Made by a program: the position numbers and the translations under genes
DNA from: Desulfobulbus sp. Tol-SR
GTDB taxonomy: Bacteria; Desulfobacterota; Desulfobulbia; Desulfobulbales; Desulfocapsaceae
Direction: 5' to 3'
Length of the DNA stretch: 64,000 bases
NCBI GenBank assembly: GCA_000769715.1
Contig: JROS01000028.1
Location: forward strand, 119,482-183,481
Part shown: positions 63,484 through 64,000 of the stretch, piece by piece
Layout: every line of letters starts with the position of its first letter
Numbering within the stretch: the stretch's first letter is position 1
The notes under the pieces: model-generated
Databases searched by the model: none
What the model was told of the DNA's origin: nothing
The model's input: only the letters and a program-made list of their open reading frames with translations

Positions 63484-63516
63484 GAACCGTGCTTGCGCTA
63501 TTCACGCACACGGCTC
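63484..63516 (-). ncRNA. Group II intron domain V
   Basis: On the minus strand the segment begins GAGCCGTGTGCG and ends GCACGGTTC. The outer bases form an eight-pair stem (GAGCCGTG/CACGGTTC), with a bulge and an inner TGCG/CGCA stem, and the AGC catalytic triad lies near the 5' end. This is the most conserved part of the ribozyme. Confidence 0.85.
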
Positions 63517-63529
63517 CTCATCATCGCTT

Positions 63530-64000
63530 TCACCTCGATTCGAACAGATTCACCAGGATCAGCGGTCTCGGCAATGGAAACTTGTTCAGAAATTGCCTGA
63601 ACTTTTCCAGCGTCATGCTGCCACGCTTCCCGCGACGGTCCAAGCCACTTGAAGAGCAATAGGCGAACTGCGTGAACATATCGACCAATCCCGTGCGAAT
63701 TGTCTGTGACCCCATAGTACGCAATATGTCCGCGGACCTTGGCCACAACAGTTTTCATCAGCTCGGGAACCGGACTCGTTCGGTTCGCCTTCAACCATTC
63801 TTTCAACGCCAACAACTTGGCCTTGAATTTCTTCCGAGAGGTCAGGCGTTTCATCCGGAATCGCCGGCCATTTCGCGTTCGGCTACAGTAGTGCGTCAAT
63901 CCCAAAAAATCGAAGGTCTGAGCTTTCTCACCCCTCCTCCGAGCCTTGGACTCGGCCAAAGGGCCAAACTCCAAAACCCTGGTCTTCTCCGCCGCTACTT
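63530..64000 (-). pseudogene. Group II intron reverse transcriptase/maturase, C-terminal part, frameshifted
   Basis: From the window edge the frame reads AEKTRVLEFGPLAESKARRRG (in part) and ETFDFLG-type QTFDFLGLTHYC, then KRLTSRKKFKAKLLALKEWL and VRGHIAYYGVTDNSHGIGRY, which is the GIIM maturase domain. At 63640-63641 an extra G shifts the frame: after LLLFKWL the family sequence DRRGKRGSMTLEKFRQFL and NKFPLPRPLILVNLFESR continues in another frame to a stop at 63530. Only the last about 40 residues are affected, but they are conserved, so activity is doubtful. Confidence 0.85.

Larger units (their letters stand above)
63484..64000 (-). mobile_element. 3' part of a group II intron, running off the window
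   Basis: A retroelement on the minus strand whose left (5') part lies beyond the right edge. The window holds the C-terminal part of its maturase and, 13 bases after the maturase stop, a ribozyme domain V. The order maturase end then domain V is that of bacterial group II introns with the gene in domain IV. The maturase is frameshifted, so the copy is probably immobile unless helped by another. Confidence 0.85.

Overview
The window looks like chromosomal DNA from a GC-rich, anaerobic, lactate- and hydrogen-oxidising member of the Desulfobacterota, probably a sulfate reducer near Desulfobulbales. Three things suggest this. The lactate operon (permease, GlcD/GlcF-type dehydrogenase, LutC, fused LutB-LutA) sits behind a sigma-54 promoter. 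There is a membrane-bound uptake [NiFe] hydrogenase with its hyp maturation genes. CbiK, DUF3373 and PrkA/SpoVR genes are also present. The taxonomic placement is inference from gene content; no rRNA or tRNA gene was seen.

Layout. 0.2-2.5 kb: EamA transporter, cupin, HtpX protease. 2.8-5.8 kb: a hybrid sensor kinase and a sigma-54 response regulator, both apparently damaged by three internal deletions. 6.0-13.3 kb: lactate uptake and oxidation operon, with a consensus -24/-12 promoter at 6062-6078. 13.6-24.8 kb: NhaB, DUF401 permease, chalcone-isomerase-like protein, Hsp33, CDP-alcohol phosphatidyltransferase, aspS, hisS, a nitronate monooxygenase-like enzyme and pcnB. 25.2-35.3 kb: hydrogenase small and large subunits and cytochrome b, then hypF, hypC, hypD, hypE, a maturation protease and, beyond a repeat-bearing gap, hypB. 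No hypA is present. 35.4-41.0 kb: hemC, an EEP-family phosphohydrolase, pgeF, a DUF3373 porin-like protein and cbiK. 41.0-48.5 kb, minus strand: PrkA kinase, DUF444 protein, SpoVR and a second, divergent PrkA-like ATPase.

48.9-52.2 kb is an AT-richer island: two unrecognised small genes, then vsr, a C5-cytosine methyltransferase and a PD-(D/E)xK-like protein, most simply a type II restriction-modification module. 52.2-63.2 kb returns to GC-rich housekeeping genes: flavodoxin, RidA, large PurL, a small HAD protein, RecD2, an MFS exporter, a LOG protein and a nitroreductase. The right edge cuts a group II intron whose maturase is frameshifted and whose domain V is visible.

How the parts fit: lactate enters through LctP and is oxidised by flavin and iron-sulfur proteins. 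The periplasm-facing hydrogenase passes electrons from H2 through cytochrome b to quinone, and the hyp genes build its NiFe(CN)2CO centre. Na+/H+ exchange (NhaB) and a stress-associated PrkA system support this metabolism. A dispersed palindromic repeat family occurs at about 34.25 kb and 53.2-53.4 kb.
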